Positions 24,301-33,789 of a DNA stretch of 64,000 nt are shown here, one piece after another. Made by a program: the position numbers and the translations under genes. The number at the start of each line of letters is the position of its first letter. The stretch's first letter is position 1. The DNA comes from Cornus controversa (taxonomy: Eukaryota; Streptophyta; Magnoliopsida; Cornales; Cornaceae). The notes beneath the pieces are model-generated. The model was not told the DNA's origin and did no database searches. It was given only the letters and a program-made list of their open reading frames with translations. The DNA is taken from the NCBI GenBank assembly GCA_026545225.1, contig CM048853.1, forward strand, positions 49,959,755 through 50,023,754, read 5' to 3'.

Positions 24301-24650
24301 ACTTCATGATTACGGTAAGCTAACTTTCTTAAAATGTGGGACTTATTGTTGATCGATTGATTTTCATGCTTCATTGTTGGTGTAATGTTACGTTTTTCAC
24401 TGGTCTATGATCAGCAAACAAGTTCTGGAGCGGATTGTTAGAAGGCTACTATTTGCCACGAGCCTCAAAATATTTCACTCATTTGTTGAAAAGCTTGAGA
24501 GAAAATGATACCTTCAAGTTGGAGGAATGGAGAAAAGAATGGATAGCATTTTCAAACAAATGGCAAGCGGATTCCACGCTTTACCCAGTGAAGGCCCAAG
24601 GAGATGCCCTTGCTATTTCAAATGCACTGTATGAGAAGTATTTCAGCTAA
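379..24650 (+). CDS. NAGLU: alpha-N-acetylglucosaminidase (GH89), 3' 17 exons, 5' end outside window
   Basis: Removes terminal alpha-linked N-acetylglucosamine; in Arabidopsis the orthologue CYL1 is needed for reproduction. Exons: 379-590, 2705-2826, 3620-3705, 4535-4629, 4831-4912, 7647-7753, 15540-15570, 16583-16700, 17780-17830, 19254-19363, 19499-19601, 21652-21750, 22295-22405, 23009-23256, 23807-24044, 24236-24314, 24415-24650. All internal borders are GT-AG and the phases join without a break, giving 708 residues plus TAA. The first full codon begins the stretch [19 protein letters not shown]; about 98 N-terminal residues by comparison with the Arabidopsis protein must lie upstream. 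Family landmarks include [35 protein letters not shown] (exon 8) and [13 protein letters not shown] (exon 12); by family knowledge the Glu of the last two are the catalytic pair. Exon 7 is only 31 nt. Introns reach 7.8 kb (7754-15539) because of transposons, but the coding sequence looks intact. Confidence 0.95.
591..2704 (+). other. NAGLU intron (2.1 kb) with an unplaced GC-rich block and a short direct repeat
   Basis: Begins GTAAGT and ends TTTACAG. Roughly 1160-1520 is clearly richer in GC than its surroundings (gggcgggtaggcaacac, gacccgtaccgg, gtccgggtctgcc) and looks like inserted DNA; I cannot name a family. A short direct repeat lies at 2228-2315 and 2552-2636. 1825-1860 is a TC/TA microsatellite. 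No exon is seen. Confidence 0.55.
2228..2636. repeat. Dispersed direct duplication of about 85 bp in a NAGLU intron
   Basis: The segment starting gacattttaggctgtcaaaa occurs at 2228-2315 and again at 2552-2636, including ttaactagtgataaca and catctaatattt, with only a few substitutions and small indels. About 235 bp separate the copies. It sits just before exon 2705-2826. Origin unknown. Confidence 0.75.
6005..6100 (+). mobile_element. tRNA-derived SINE-like sequence
   Basis: Carries a pol III A-box-like sequence (TGGCTTAAGTCG, near 6014) and, about 35 nt further on, a B-box-like GGTTCGAATCT (near 6059). This spacing fits a tRNA-related SINE head. The ends are not defined and no TSD was found, so it could also be a decayed tRNA relic. 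Confidence 0.45.
6515..6990 (-). mobile_element. Ty3/gypsy reverse transcriptase fragment
   Basis: The minus strand reads [20 protein letters not shown], then [16 protein letters not shown], then the RT active site FVDDIL, then [12 protein letters not shown] and [16 protein letters not shown]. This is the palm and connection part of gypsy RT, running from high to low coordinates. It is broken by a stop near 6720 and shows no LTR, integrase or gag. The upstream end is fused to a PR-4 exon fragment on the opposite strand; the other end fades out near 6535. Confidence 0.85.
7003..7165 (+). pseudogene. PR-4/barwin-domain exon fragment (captured gene piece)
   Basis: The plus strand encodes [20 protein letters not shown], then [27 protein letters not shown] and KCLRV. 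This closely matches the first half of the barwin domain of pathogenesis-related protein 4 (hevein/wound-induced chitin-binding family), with its conserved Cys residues. It is followed by GTACGTGAG, which may be the original intron donor. No signal peptide precedes it and no second half follows. Base composition is clearly richer in GC than the surrounding intron. It abuts a gypsy RT fragment, so it is an orphan exon piece inside a NAGLU intron, not a gene. Confidence 0.85.
8120..8284 (-). repeat. 3' LTR of copia element 1
   Basis: 165 bp, TG...CA. Identical to the LTR at 13273-13437 except for one T/C difference in the stretch reading cagtatctcatat here and cagtatcccatat there. Confidence 0.95.
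8292..12535 (-). pseudogene. Copia gag-pol polyprotein with one frameshift
   Basis: The open frame runs from ATG 12535 for 1198 codons to a TAA at 8939-8941; the coding sense continues in a shifted frame from about 8950 to 8292. Domains in order: copia gag (1-220), Arg/Gly-rich linker, zinc knuckle C281-X2-C284-X4-H289-X4-C294, protease DSGA at 392-395, integrase zinc-binding region (HYRLGH, then CESC) and core (HTDIWGP, SDNAMEY), RT with YVDDIVITG, and in the second frame RNase H with DADWAGS and AEAEYRA. The break is a single missing base in the RT-RNase H linker (RRLLGN versus the family's R-R-L-V/I-G). Everything else is open. Not a host gene. Confidence 0.95.
12540..13272 (-). other. Untranslated leader of copia element 1
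   Basis: Lies between the 5' LTR and the gag ATG. It contains a homopolymer A run on the minus strand (T run at 12651-12669) and an imperfect duplication of the unit accaaacagaacggcgag around 12920-12955. No separate gene is supported. Confidence 0.6.
13273..13437 (-). repeat. 5' LTR of copia element 1
   Basis: 165 bp, TG...CA, followed on the minus strand by the tRNA-Met-type primer-binding site. Flanked outside by the TSD GTATG. Confidence 0.95.
13443..14247 (+). other. NAGLU intron between copia and Cassandra elements
   Basis: A plus-strand open stretch of 156 codons at 13443-13910 has no recognisable domain and a Lys/Asn/Ile-rich composition typical of AT-rich noncoding DNA. I see no gene here. 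Confidence 0.5.
14248..14919 (-). mobile_element. Cassandra-type TRIM retrotransposon with 5S rRNA-like LTRs
   Basis: Two related repeats at 14248-14556 and 14626-14919 start TGTAA(T/C)GCCCCACCCAATCC and end CACA. They enclose a 69-bp internal region carrying a primer-binding site like TGGTATCAAAG on the minus strand (near 14613-14623). Flanks TAAAA (14243-14247) and TAAAT (14920-14924) form a TSD with one mismatch. Within each LTR the minus strand resembles plant 5S rRNA: AGAACTCCACAGTTAAG, then GAGTAGTACCAGGATGGGTG and ACCCCCTGGGAA. LTR-borne 5S sequence on a tiny non-coding element is the hallmark of Cassandra. The left LTR has about 16 extra bases near its end. Confidence 0.92.
14305..14385 (-). 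other. 5S rRNA-like domain in Cassandra LTR (left copy)
   Basis: The minus strand matches the middle and 3' part of plant 5S rRNA (AACTCC.CAGTTAAG, TAGTACCAGGATGGGTGACC, CCTGGGAA). A second copy is at about 14685-14752. It is part of a retroelement, not a working 5S gene: the rest of 5S rRNA is missing and there is no rDNA spacer array. Confidence 0.85.
15170..15275 (+). mobile_element. Au-type SINE, 3' part
   Basis: Contains agtgcatgagactctcgcca, ggggtctggagagggtcaaa, tgtacgcagccttacct and ggagaggctgtttt in order. This matches the conserved body and tail of plant Au SINEs as I know them. It lies in a NAGLU intron, sense to the gene. The tRNA-like head is not clear, so the copy seems 5'-truncated. 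Confidence 0.7.
15571..16582 (+). other. NAGLU intron (1.0 kb)
   Basis: Starts GTAATT, ends AACATAG. AT-rich; nothing recognisable in it. Confidence 0.6.
16701..17779 (+). other. NAGLU intron (1.1 kb) with possible retroposon tail
   Basis: Starts GTATGT, ends GTGCAG. Around 16980-17330 the sequence ends in an A-rich run followed by GA repeats (aaaaaaaataaaataaaataa, then gagggagagagagag), which may be the 3' end of an old retroposon. I cannot assign a family. Confidence 0.4.
17831..19253 (+). other. NAGLU intron (1.4 kb)
   Basis: Starts GTATGC, ends TTGACAG. Contains the minus-strand SINE-like sequence near 18770. Otherwise AT-rich with nothing recognised. Confidence 0.55.
18760..18870 (-). 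mobile_element. tRNA-derived SINE-like sequence
   Basis: The minus strand has a B-box-like GGTTCAAGTCC (plus 18806-18816) inside GAGGGTTCAAGTCCCTACTGG. A related sequence lies at about 21030-21140 with the same GTTGAGGGTTC(A/G)AGTCCC core, which suggests one SINE family. The ends are not defined. Confidence 0.5.
19602..21651 (+). other. NAGLU intron (2.0 kb)
   Basis: Starts GTATGC, ends CCTCATAG. Holds the SINE-like copy at 21030-21140 and a TC microsatellite near 20818-20835; no exon or other gene seen. Confidence 0.55.
21030..21140 (-). mobile_element. tRNA-derived SINE-like sequence with A and B boxes
   Basis: On the minus strand an A-box-like TAGCCCCAGTGG (plus 21116-21127) is followed by a perfect B-box GGTTCGAGTCC (plus 21074-21084). 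This is pol III promoter architecture. The sequence cannot fold as a normal tRNA that I recognise, and it shares its core with the copy near 18800, so a SINE is the better call. Confidence 0.55.
22261..22328 (+). repeat. 34-bp tandem duplication at a NAGLU intron/exon border
   Basis: The unit beginning gaatggctgaaaacctactc starts at 22261 and again at 22295, where it forms the first codons (EWLKTYS) of exon 22295-22405. The upstream copy therefore carries a pseudo-exon start 34 nt inside the intron. The true acceptor CTTGTAG at 22288-22294 precedes the second copy; the first copy has no AG directly before it. Confidence 0.9.
23351..23417. mobile_element. Small hairpin MITE in a NAGLU intron
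   Basis: A 67-bp near-perfect inverted repeat: left arm GGGCCTGTTTTGGTTCAGTT, right arm AACTGAACCAAACAAGCCC, with a short centre rich in TTTTCTGA/TCAGAAAA. ATA flanks both sides (…aata|GGG and CCC|ata), consistent with a short TA-rich TSD. No coding capacity. Confidence 0.7.
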
Positions 24651-24947
24651 GACTTCAGATTTGCTGTAAATAATTGAACCTGTAAAACATTCAGACGTTC
24701 TGATTTTGTGTAATAATATCACCACTTTGAGCCCTTTAAGGTCTTTTGTCTCAATTAGACTGAAGTTTATGATCATTCAATTCTGCACTTGGATATAACA
24801 ACAATGACTCTAATGAAAGCAAAAACCAATGAAAGAATTAGTCATCATCCCATTCACAATGTGAAAATAACAAAAAATAAAAATCACAGTTGGACATGTT
24901 TCTTTCTTCCTACACTTTGTATCAACTATCAACAACTGTATCAGATT

Positions 24948-27900
24948 TTAAACCAATTCCATAAGGAGAGGGTCACCTGCTGCCATGACTCTTATTAGTT
25001 TTACAAAATCTGGCTCACTAGAAACACTGCATGGGTGCACAGCGGGTACTTGAGCAGAATAAAAGTCTGAAAAGTTCGTGGACGGTGCTTCTGTCTTATA
25101 AATCATTCTATTAAGCACAGAGTCGAAATTCTGTGGTGAGTCCATTGCCATGAAGAACATGGGCACTGCAATCTTGTGGTGGATTTCGAGACTGCCCACC
25201 AGATCCACAAGATCCGTGAAGTCCCCCACGAAGCGTCGAGGGATATAAAACAGCTCAGAACCACATACGGCAAGGCTCTTTTCACTGGGGTCACTTTCCT
25301 TGTAGTTGACCTGAAAGTGAACTGGCATTGTGCTCACTACTTTCTTTATCATATCTACTTGTTTTGAGAACCACAGTGAATTGTTTCTAGTACTTGAGAT
25401 AGTACTATGAGACATGGGAACCTGCATAAGATGAAGTTTATGAGTAAGAGATTGTCTGAAGCCCGGGGTTTTAAGGGTGTTACACTTGAACTTGAGGCTC
25501 GCGTTACCTTGTTTGTGATCCACAACTTAGATTTGTCTGCTTGCAACAAATTCCAGTAATTGAGAATTGTATCATCCTGGAGGAATAGGAATCCTTCTAC
25601 GCTAGTAAACCTGTCAAATATCTTTGGCAGATACCTGTAAGCAATTTACAAAAGCGTTAATAAACATATTGCTGGTGCTTATAATAATACATCTTCAAAC
25701 TGTTCAAAACAAATGCTAAGGGAACTTAAATATTTAAACTGCATATGCTTTAAGAAACAAAATTCGACTCACTTGGATACTAAACTCAAAGGTTTGTCTA
25801 ACTATTTGGAGTGGCTAACTATTCTACCCTATTAGAAGTCGTACCTCTGTTAAACCATACAAAATCATATCTTTCTTTACCATCTTAACCCATATCAACA
25901 TTGGTCTAAGCCTTCTCCTGGCAATTGGCATCAACCTCATGTGCACCACGTCTCTCTTTGTTGCACATAATTAGTTTTCTTAGTCGAATCTCTCATTTGA
26001 TCTACAAGAAATACTACAACAATTTCACGAATGTAATCACTTCCAATTTTGTCCTTTCTTGTCTTACCACACATGCATCTCAACATTTGTCTTTCGGCCA
26101 CGGTTATATTGTGAACATGTTTCTTACCACCCAATATTCTATTCCATAAAGTATGACTGGTCAAATAACCATTTATAAAATTTACCAGAAGGTTGAAAAT
26201 TCAAATCTTTATATTCTGTAATATATCATTTAATAGAAGTAGATTACTTTCCCATTTATTTCAAAATTTCTTGTTCACAACTTTCAAGTATAAAGAGCTA
26301 AATAACATTAAAACTTGGGTATACATGCACATGAAGAGTTCATTTTGTTTACTACTGAAATGAACCTAAAATGTTCCCAGAAGCATTTAAATAAGGTTTT
26401 AATCAGGAGTTTCATTTATATATCAACTCGTTCCTATTTTATTAATTGACCTTGTGATGATTCAGTTGCACCTTTGACCTTTCCAACAACATACAAAATG
26501 CCACAGAAAATGAAGTTAAATTTTCTGATGTGATGTAGAAATATGGCATTGATGCATAAAAAACAAACACGATAAAATGAGGAGCAACAATTTAAAGTAA
26601 AGATGGTTTGAGATAGTCATGAATTCCAGCAAGTTCTTGAAATGTGAGGGAAGTGCAAATGTGAAGTTGATATATGTTGACAGAGAACTCATTTAGAATA
26701 ATGTTGCGTGAGTGGGTGAGGGAACAAAAAATTATGACATCAACAACTTACTTATACGCTTGATCCAACTGGCTTTGCTCAACTGCAAGATCTGCATCAG
26801 CTTGCGTTGACAGAATAATCACAGTTTTGAATATTCGGCCATAAAGCAATCTCCATTCCAAAGCAGTACGTTCAACAGGCCCATTGACAAACATGATTAG
26901 CACAACATTACCAAAGTTTTTTCTGCACCGGATCAGATTCCCAACTTCGTAGTTCACAGTCTCTGATTCCTGAACCCCCAGATGCACAGAGGGTAATTTT
27001 CGAGGGACATATTCCTTACGGTCCCCATGACCAATGGTTGCCTTCTGCCTATCCAGTTCTATTGCCATCAACCTCGGCTGCTGGTACCCAACAGCAATCA
27101 AGTCCTGCAGCCAAGCGGCAGTAAATTTCACATCCTTCTCAGTCCAAAACCCTTCTTCTGCCATGGTATAACTTAATTCCATTATTTTCTTAAACAATCT
27201 ATGTTTTTCAGATCTCCAAGAGACCAAGAACTTAATCAAACGACCCACGTTTACATGAAGATCCCTCTCTTCCGAAAATGGATATGCTTCAATGTTATCA
27301 TATCTATGAACTGTAGGAGGATAAACAGCTACAAATCCACCAATCTCCCACAATAGCCTCTGTGCCCAGTAACCCCTCAACACATCAGAAGCCATTGTGC
27401 TAACAGAAACCGGAAGCATCAAACCCCAAAATGCATTATAATGAAACAATGTATTGAATGAATTAATTGGCACCATTTTACCTTGAGGCATAGCAACTTT
27501 CGGGGCATGCTCATCGAACCTTATATCAAATGCTTCTGAACCCAACTTTCTGGTGGAATAGAAAACTGAATCTACATCCGGTAGGCCATTAGATATACCC
27601 TGTTGTATAAATTGCATTCCTCCAGACACTTCAGTGTAAAATTCTTCATGTCCAACTTCACCTACATTCTCTAAGGGCAACCCCCTAGGCCAAACTGATC
27701 GCTGCCCAAAATGAATATACGGATTCACAACTGTCCGATTCGGGTTCTCATGACTATACTGCAAAATAACTTGCTGCTTTGCAACTACTTCACCCAAATG
27801 TAAATCAAAATGCTTCCCAATGTCCCCCTCAATCACTTCCCCACGATCATCAGCATCAAAGATTCTTTTCGCGCCATGTTGAATAGCGAAAAGATATCCA

Positions 27901-28448
27901 ACACTCTTCCTAATATAAGAATCATAAGGAAGGTAATCCACAACCCTAAACCCTAAACTGGCTTGTTGTTCCAGTGACAAATATATAACACCTTTAAAGT
28001 TCCAATCTTTTGGAGTCCTTGAATTACCAACCGCAAGAACTTGCCAACCCTTTATCTTAACAAGACTCCGAAGCGAATCGGATGGATAATCCGACACGGA
28101 GACAACAATCCATTGATCGGACCGGAATGAAGCGAAAGGCGAGGACTTATCGATAATGGGTTGGATTGATTTGAAGCTAATTTTGGGGAATTCGATCTTT
28201 TCAGAAGGTTTTGGGTGGGTTTGGAAGCAGAGGAGGGCGGTGCGGTCGCCGGCGTTGAGGAGGAAGAAGAGGGCAGCGACGGTGAGGGTTAGGAGGGTAA
28301 TGGTGAAGATTTTGAAGGAATTTTCGGATAGCCATGTGGAGAAATCTAGGCTTTTGGATTCAGAGAAGCGATCTGAGAGAAGGGTTGGTTTGGATTTGAG
28401 ATGGGGTTTTGTGGGTTTGGTGGGTGAGTGATCTTGTTGAACCAACAT
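24948..28448 (-). CDS. STL: STELLO-type Golgi glycosyltransferase-like protein (DUF288), complete
   Basis: Three exons on the minus strand: 28448-26752, 25634-25508 and 25421-24948, all GT-AG, together 765 residues plus stop. The start is the ATG at 28448 (MLVQQDHSP), which matches the N terminus of known STELLO proteins. A cytosolic N-terminal region precedes one membrane helix (about 47-65, IFTITLLTLTVAALFF). The lumenal part has the conserved SVGYLFAIQHGAKRIFDADD stretch with a DxD-like DADD at 198-201, IHFGQRSVWPRGLPLENVGE, RYDNIEAYPF, GHGDRKEYVPRKLP, GPVERTALEWRLLYGRIFK and the C terminus MAAGDPLLMELV. Arabidopsis STL1 and STL2 reside in the Golgi and interact with cellulose synthases during complex assembly. 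The gene is convergent with NAGLU, the stop codons being 297 nt apart. Confidence 0.95.
25635..26751 (-). other. STELLO intron 1 (1.1 kb)
   Basis: Donor GTAAGT and acceptor TTACAG on the minus strand. No exon, RNA gene or transposon recognised inside. Intron 2 (25507-25422) is 86 nt. Confidence 0.8.
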
Positions 28449-28914
28449 TGTACCCAAAACAACTCTATACCAGATTTCAATAGCTGTTTTGAATATGTAT
28501 TAGTATTCCATCCCTGAACCTCAAAGCTTGAATGAACTGAGAATTGAACAATCTCTCTCCTTCACAACATTTACTAAACTGGGAATCGAACTCTCTCTGT
28601 CCTCCCCCCTCCCTCACTCTAAACTATGTGACTCTGATTTCTTGTTGGCTGCCGACAGGTTTGTTAACGTTTTTCTAAGAAATAATATTCCCACGCGTTT
28701 TGGAGCGCGTGATAAACCATAACTTCACAAAGACAGTAAAATTTAGTTGCGTATTTCACACGCTCTAGGCAGGATTAGCTGTATTGCTGCTTAGGATGTT
28801 CATGATTCTTTGCCTTCAATCTAACCACCGGTGGTTGATGCTTGCTGTTTGTTTCTTCTAAAGCTACCTTAAACATTATGTCACATGCTCACACATCAGT
28901 TTCGTATTAAAAAA

Positions 28915-28947
<33 letters not shown>

Positions 28948-29127
28948 TTGGTAAATTCAATAGAAATATGATAAATTACACTGAACACCATTGAAGTTTA
29001 AACTAATTACACATGACATTAATATTACGGTAATGGATTGAACAAGACCGACATTAAATTTTAGAACGACTTTACCGTTTTACCCCTTATATTTTATTAT
29101 TAAAAATAATAAAATAGGTATATGAAA
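28449..29127. other. Upstream region of STELLO
   Basis: Should contain the STELLO promoter and 5' UTR on the minus strand; I see no convincing TATA box. A (TA)n microsatellite followed by a T run lies at about 28916-28950. No gene found. Confidence 0.5.
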
Positions 29128-29689
29128 TGAAATACCTCTTACAATTTTTACACATGAGGTGACCTGTTTCACACGTAAAACCTAAATGATATTTACAACT
29201 GATAGCATACAAGCATAGAATATAAGAATAAAAGAAAAAGAATTTTAAATACTAAAAGGAAAGTTTAACTGAAATAATAAATAACCTTAAATATACAAAA
29301 TGCAAGTCTAAACTATATAACTTGAAAGTCCTATAAGTCAATGATCCCTTAACCAAAAATTATAAAAGTAAAAACTTTATGGAAGGATCTAAGTCCTTAC
29401 ACTGAAGTTCGGTAAGGAATAGATGGCTGCTACACTTTATGAACTTCACGCTCTAATCTCGAGGTGAAAACTGTCTGAGACCTGAAATATCAACAAAGTG
29501 GGTTAAACCCACGAGCAAGTTCCCTCTACTACCACCCAATCAGAGAACCGATAAACATACTCTCTATATGAGGGACAATAAAATACATAGATGTACACAT
29601 ATCATTTTCTAATTTAACTCCTGTCCCAAAATAGAAACCAACCGTACCAACCTATCCATTATCACGTCAATTATAGAATATCTTCCTAA

Positions 29690-30275
29690 GTTCAAACCAA
29701 AGGCAATTCTTACATTCCTGAACATGTAAACCTTATTGATATAAGGCAATCCTAACATGCCTCCCTTATAAACGTATTAAATACCTTATTAGGTATTTGG
29801 CAATCCCGACAATATACAAACATACTTTTTCTCATTTAACCTACGATTCCTAATTAGGACAATCCTATATCCTCTACCAACCCATATGTTATCACAAAAT
29901 ATAGAACACGATTTCTTAGGTTTAATTCAAAGGTAATCCATACATGCTTAAACCCCTAGTAAGTATATATCCTACTATTATTTGGCAATCTTGACATACC
30001 TCATTTATCTACATATTATATGCCTAGTATTTGGCAATCCTGACATGCCTTCTTTATTTAAATATATATATATATAAACCTTATTATGTAACTGGCAATC
30101 CTCACATGTCTCCCTTATAAACCTATTTAAATACCTTATTAGGTATTAGCAATCCATACATGCCTCCCTTATAACATATTAAATACCTTATTAGGTATTG
30201 ACAATCCATTCATGTCTCCCTTAATCATTTAAATACCTCATTAAGTATTGACAATCCTCACATGCCCCCTAGATT
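29690..30275. repeat. Degenerate tandem repeat of about 50-60 bp inside the solo LTR
   Basis: The pattern ggcaatcctgacatgcctcc followed by cttataaac.tatt.aatacc and ttattaggtatt recurs about seven to nine times with drift (near 29742, 29801, 29990, 30030, 30090, 30150, 30200, 30250). Repeat length varies and copies are imperfect. Confidence 0.75.
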
Positions 30276-31630
30276 AGCATTGTAATAAATAATCTAATAT
30301 GCTTAAAAGCATACTAACTAACATCACACAATCCTATCGGCACATGAATTAATTAAACAAAATAAAGTACATAACCGATCACGCAAGCAGACAAGTTTAA
30401 CATACTCTCATATACTGTTTCAAACATTAAACAATAAGTCAAGTACGTTTATGATAGCAGAGAAACCATTACAGAACAAGTAATAGACACTTAAACCTGA
30501 TTTAAACACTATACAATTACTCAAGAACATTTATGAAAGTAAAGAAACAATTAAAGGAAAAATAAACAATTAATTAAAAGAGAACCTCACAAAAATCAAC
30601 ACTTCAATTTAAAAATCAAGTATCTAAACCTAGCTCTAACCTAGGGTTTCGGGCATATTCTATTTTTAAAAGTCCTATTTTATTTTTTTGAATTTTTCTG
30701 AAATTTTTCGATAATTTAAAAATATTTCCAAAATAAAAGAAAATGAAATTCAAATTTTGAGGTATACTTTGTTTACAAATTTACAACAAGAGAAACTCAT
30801 ATCAGCTTGAAATTTAAAACCCATGTGTATTTTGTCCCTAAAAGCTTATTTTAATTTTTCAAAAATTTTATAGAATTTAAAAGTAATTTTAAAAATTATT
30901 TTTCCTTTTTTTTTTAATTTAAAAAGAATTAAAAATATTAAAATATTCTGGACTGGGCCCAAAATGGGCCTAGTGGGTGGACCCAGCGAGTGGGATCGGA
31001 ATACCACTTTTCTGGTCCTGCCGACAACTGGAAAGGGGCCCACGCACCCCACCAGCCGGTGACGCACGTGGTGCCCACTTTCTCTTTTTTCTTCCTTTCT
31101 TTCTTTTTTTTTTTCCCTTTTTTTCGCAACTACGAATAGCCATATTACCGAATCTTCCCGGCCATTTTTAGGCCACCTTCGAACACCGAATCTCGTGTAT
31201 GAATGTACCATTCAACTTCTCTCGGTCTAAGCTATGCATTGGTATCGAAATCACCCTCAATCACGACCTAAATAAAAATGCCCCAATTTCAAGTTTTAGG
31301 GTTCTAAAATTTCAAACTCAAATTCTGGTCAAACTATCCATCGATTTGCAACCAAACTTACAGAGTCTATTCAGGAGAGCAAGATCAACATATTAATAGG
31401 AACAAAAACCTTCGAAAATGACGATTACGTTAAACACAAATCTCATGTTTATATATATATATATATATATATATATCCGCCTATACAGTCATATATATAC
31501 ATGCATATACATATGAAAAATTATCCCATAACTGTACCAAACCCACATATTACTCACGTTTAATCCACAAAAAATCCCTTAGCATGCATAATCATACAAT
31601 ACGTATATTCAAGTATATACGTATATTCAA

Positions 31631-31742
31631 GCAACATATAAAAAATAATAATCTATGTTTACAAGTTCAACAGGGAAGAGAAAAGCAAGCAACATATAAA
31701 AAATAATAATCTATGTTTACAAGTTCAACAGGGAAGAGAAAA
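31631..31742. repeat. 58-bp perfect or near-perfect tandem duplication
   Basis: The unit gcaacatataaaaaataata… through agttcaacagggaagagaaa starts at 31631 and again at 31689. It lies inside the solo LTR. A smaller duplication of cgtatattcaag sits just before it (31603-31632). Confidence 0.85.
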
Positions 31743-32409
31743 GTTTGAACTTGCCTCTCGATGAACCGGAATTCGTCCCAATGAATCGCTCATTCTCTCC
31801 CTCCTCTCCCGCGTCTACGTTATTTCGGTCTTTGTGCGTGAAAGTGACATAAACCCTAACCCTTTTCTTTTTCTTTAGAAAATTAATAAAATTTAAAATC
31901 ATTTAAAAGAAAAATAAAGAAAATCACCCCTAACCCATCGCACTAAATATACACCTAGCCCAACTATTCCATCCCAACTCAACCCAAACCCAAATTCTCC
32001 CTAGCCCAATCTAAAAATTTAAAATAAAATAAAAATACAAAAGTCTAGTCCGACTAAAATTAAATAAAATAACAATAACTAACTTAAAACATTTAAAATA
32101 CTACATAAACAATTCAAGGCACTAAAAGAAAAATAATTTAAATACATAACACATTTAAAACATCAAGTAAATAATCTAACAACAATGCAATTAAATTAAA
32201 ATTAAATTAAATAACCTAAAACTTACAGGATATTACATGAAATTACTATTTTGTCCACGTAAAAAGTTTCTTTTCCCCCTTCTTCCTACCATTTAAGATC
32301 CTTTATTACTAACATACAGTACATCAAATATACCACGATTGTGGCTTTTTATGATTATGATATATCAAATAATACTATAAAAAATTCAGAGGCAGGGCAA
32401 GCAGGGCAC

Positions 32410-32560
32410 ATGTTAGACGGAGAGAAGGGGTGGTGGGTTTATTAACAAATAAATAATATACTTTGTAATTACCTCGATATGTATTGTTGTTCCATTCTCT
32501 AACAACTTATACATTTAGAGCCATTTGTATTCTAACATGATATCAGAGTCTTGATTAATT
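32410..32560 (+). mobile_element. LTR end plus primer-binding-site remnant
   Basis: The sequence ends tctaacaacttatac…tattctaaca and is followed by TGATATCAGAGTC at about 32538, close to the initiator-tRNA-Met primer site TGGTATCAGAGC. This looks like the 3' end of a copia-type LTR and the start of its internal region on the plus strand. No coding part follows. Confidence 0.45.
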
Positions 32561-32725
32561 CTTTAAAGTTTTCGATTCAAGTTTCCATATATGTGTATTC
32601 ATTCCTCAGTATGATGTGCAAGTTTGAACTTTGCTTTACTTTAACTTTTGGGACAATTGATAGCGTAAAATTGAACTTGGGATCTAGAAGGTATTGAATT
32701 CAAGTCTCCATGCATGTATGCCTTT

Positions 32726-32773
32726 ATTCACCAATTTGGAGTGTGCACGTACAATTGGTACAAGTTAACATAG
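32726..32773 (+). repeat. 48-bp direct repeat, left copy
   Basis: Starts attcaccaatttggagtgtg and ends ttaacatag. Identical to 33790-33837. The two copies border exactly the inverted LTR structure between them. Confidence 0.95.
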
Positions 32774-33757
32774 GCTAAGGGCAACAGAAAATAAACAGAA
32801 AGAAAGCACGAGAATTGCCCAAAAACTCAAAGAAAAGTCTCTAGTATTCAATATTATTATTCAAAATCAAAAGTACATTCGAATCAACCCACAAGCCGGG
32901 TTATATAGCTGAACTTCGTCAACATTACCAAAAATAGCAAAAACCTAATATTCTTGCCAAAATAAAATACGAAATAAAAGAAGAAAGTTGTCAGAATTCT
33001 GGCCCAAATCAAGCCCAGAATCTCTTCCTAATCAACAAAATAAATATTACCAAAAAAGGAAAGAAATAACTAAAATTAGAGATTCGGAGGGGAAAACAGT
33101 GGATTTTGACCTCGAAAACAGACACATCCAGCTTTAGCTAGGTGCCCACGACTGATGCAGGAGCATCCGAGTCAGATGATACTGAGCTGTCAGACGACAC
33201 GTTGATGGCATTGAAATATCTTGAGTTGGCAGATCAGCGTAAAGATGGCAGGAAACCGTGACCTTGTCACTAATTAGGGTATTTTTGGACGCGCTTCAGT
33301 ATTTTGGCCATAACTTTGGCTACAGGTGTCAGAATCGCCTTTATGACCACAATTCGGAAAGCTTGGTTCGGCGCGCACGTCGTGGGCACCCAGCTAAAGC
33401 TGGGTGTGTCTGTTTTCGAGGTCAAAATCCACTGTTTTCCCCTCCGAATCTCTAATTTTAGTTATTTCTTTCCTTTTTTGGTAATATTTATTTTGTTGAT
33501 TAGGAAGAGATTCTGGGCTTGATTTGGGCCAGAATTCTGACAACTTTCTTCTTTTATTTCGTATTTTATTTTGGCAAGAATATTAGGTTTTTGCTATTTT
33601 TGGTAATGTTGACGAAGTTCAGCTATATAACCCGGCTTGTGGGTTGATTCGAAGGTACTTTTGATTTTGAATAATAATATTGAATACCAGAGACTTTTCT
33701 CTGAGTTTTTGGGCAATTCTTGTGCTTTCTTTCTGTTTATTTTCTGTTGCCCTTAGC
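32774..33757. repeat. Long inverted repeat (379-bp arms) built from LTR sequence
   Basis: Arm 32774-33152 is the reverse complement of 33379-33757 with about six mismatches. The 226-bp loop is 33153-33378. The right arm and loop belong to a complete LTR (33153-33789); the left arm is an inverted partial copy of LTR positions about 227-605. A transcript across it would fold into a long hairpin. Confidence 0.95.
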
Positions 33758-33789
33758 CTACAGAATAATCACTATTCTGTCCGGCGTCA
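33153..33789 (+). mobile_element. LTR (637 bp) of an unassigned retrotransposon, right half of the foldback
   Basis: Runs TGATGCAGG...GGCGTCA. A diverged copy with a perfect TSD is at 42745-43368, which fixes the LTR boundaries. It contains a TATA-like tatataac near 33624. No internal region is attached. Confidence 0.85.

Larger units (their letters stand above)
29128..32237 (-). mobile_element. 3.1-kb solo LTR (gypsy-like) with perfect TSD
   Basis: The block runs TG...CA and is bounded by TGAAA at 29123-29127 and 32238-32242. On the minus strand it starts TGTAATATCCTGTAAG, a start style common in plant gypsy LTRs. No second LTR, primer-binding site or coding region is visible, so a solo LTR left by recombination fits best. 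Inside are tandem subrepeats (29690-30275), a 58-bp duplication (31631-31742), an AT microsatellite (31450-31476) and, on the minus strand, a purine-rich leader-like stretch near 31770-31830. Alternatively it could be a non-autonomous element with one LTR lost. Confidence 0.75.

Noticed and set aside
29690-30275. CRISPR-like array
   Set aside because: Repeats are degenerate, spacers are not unique and the context is a plant LTR.
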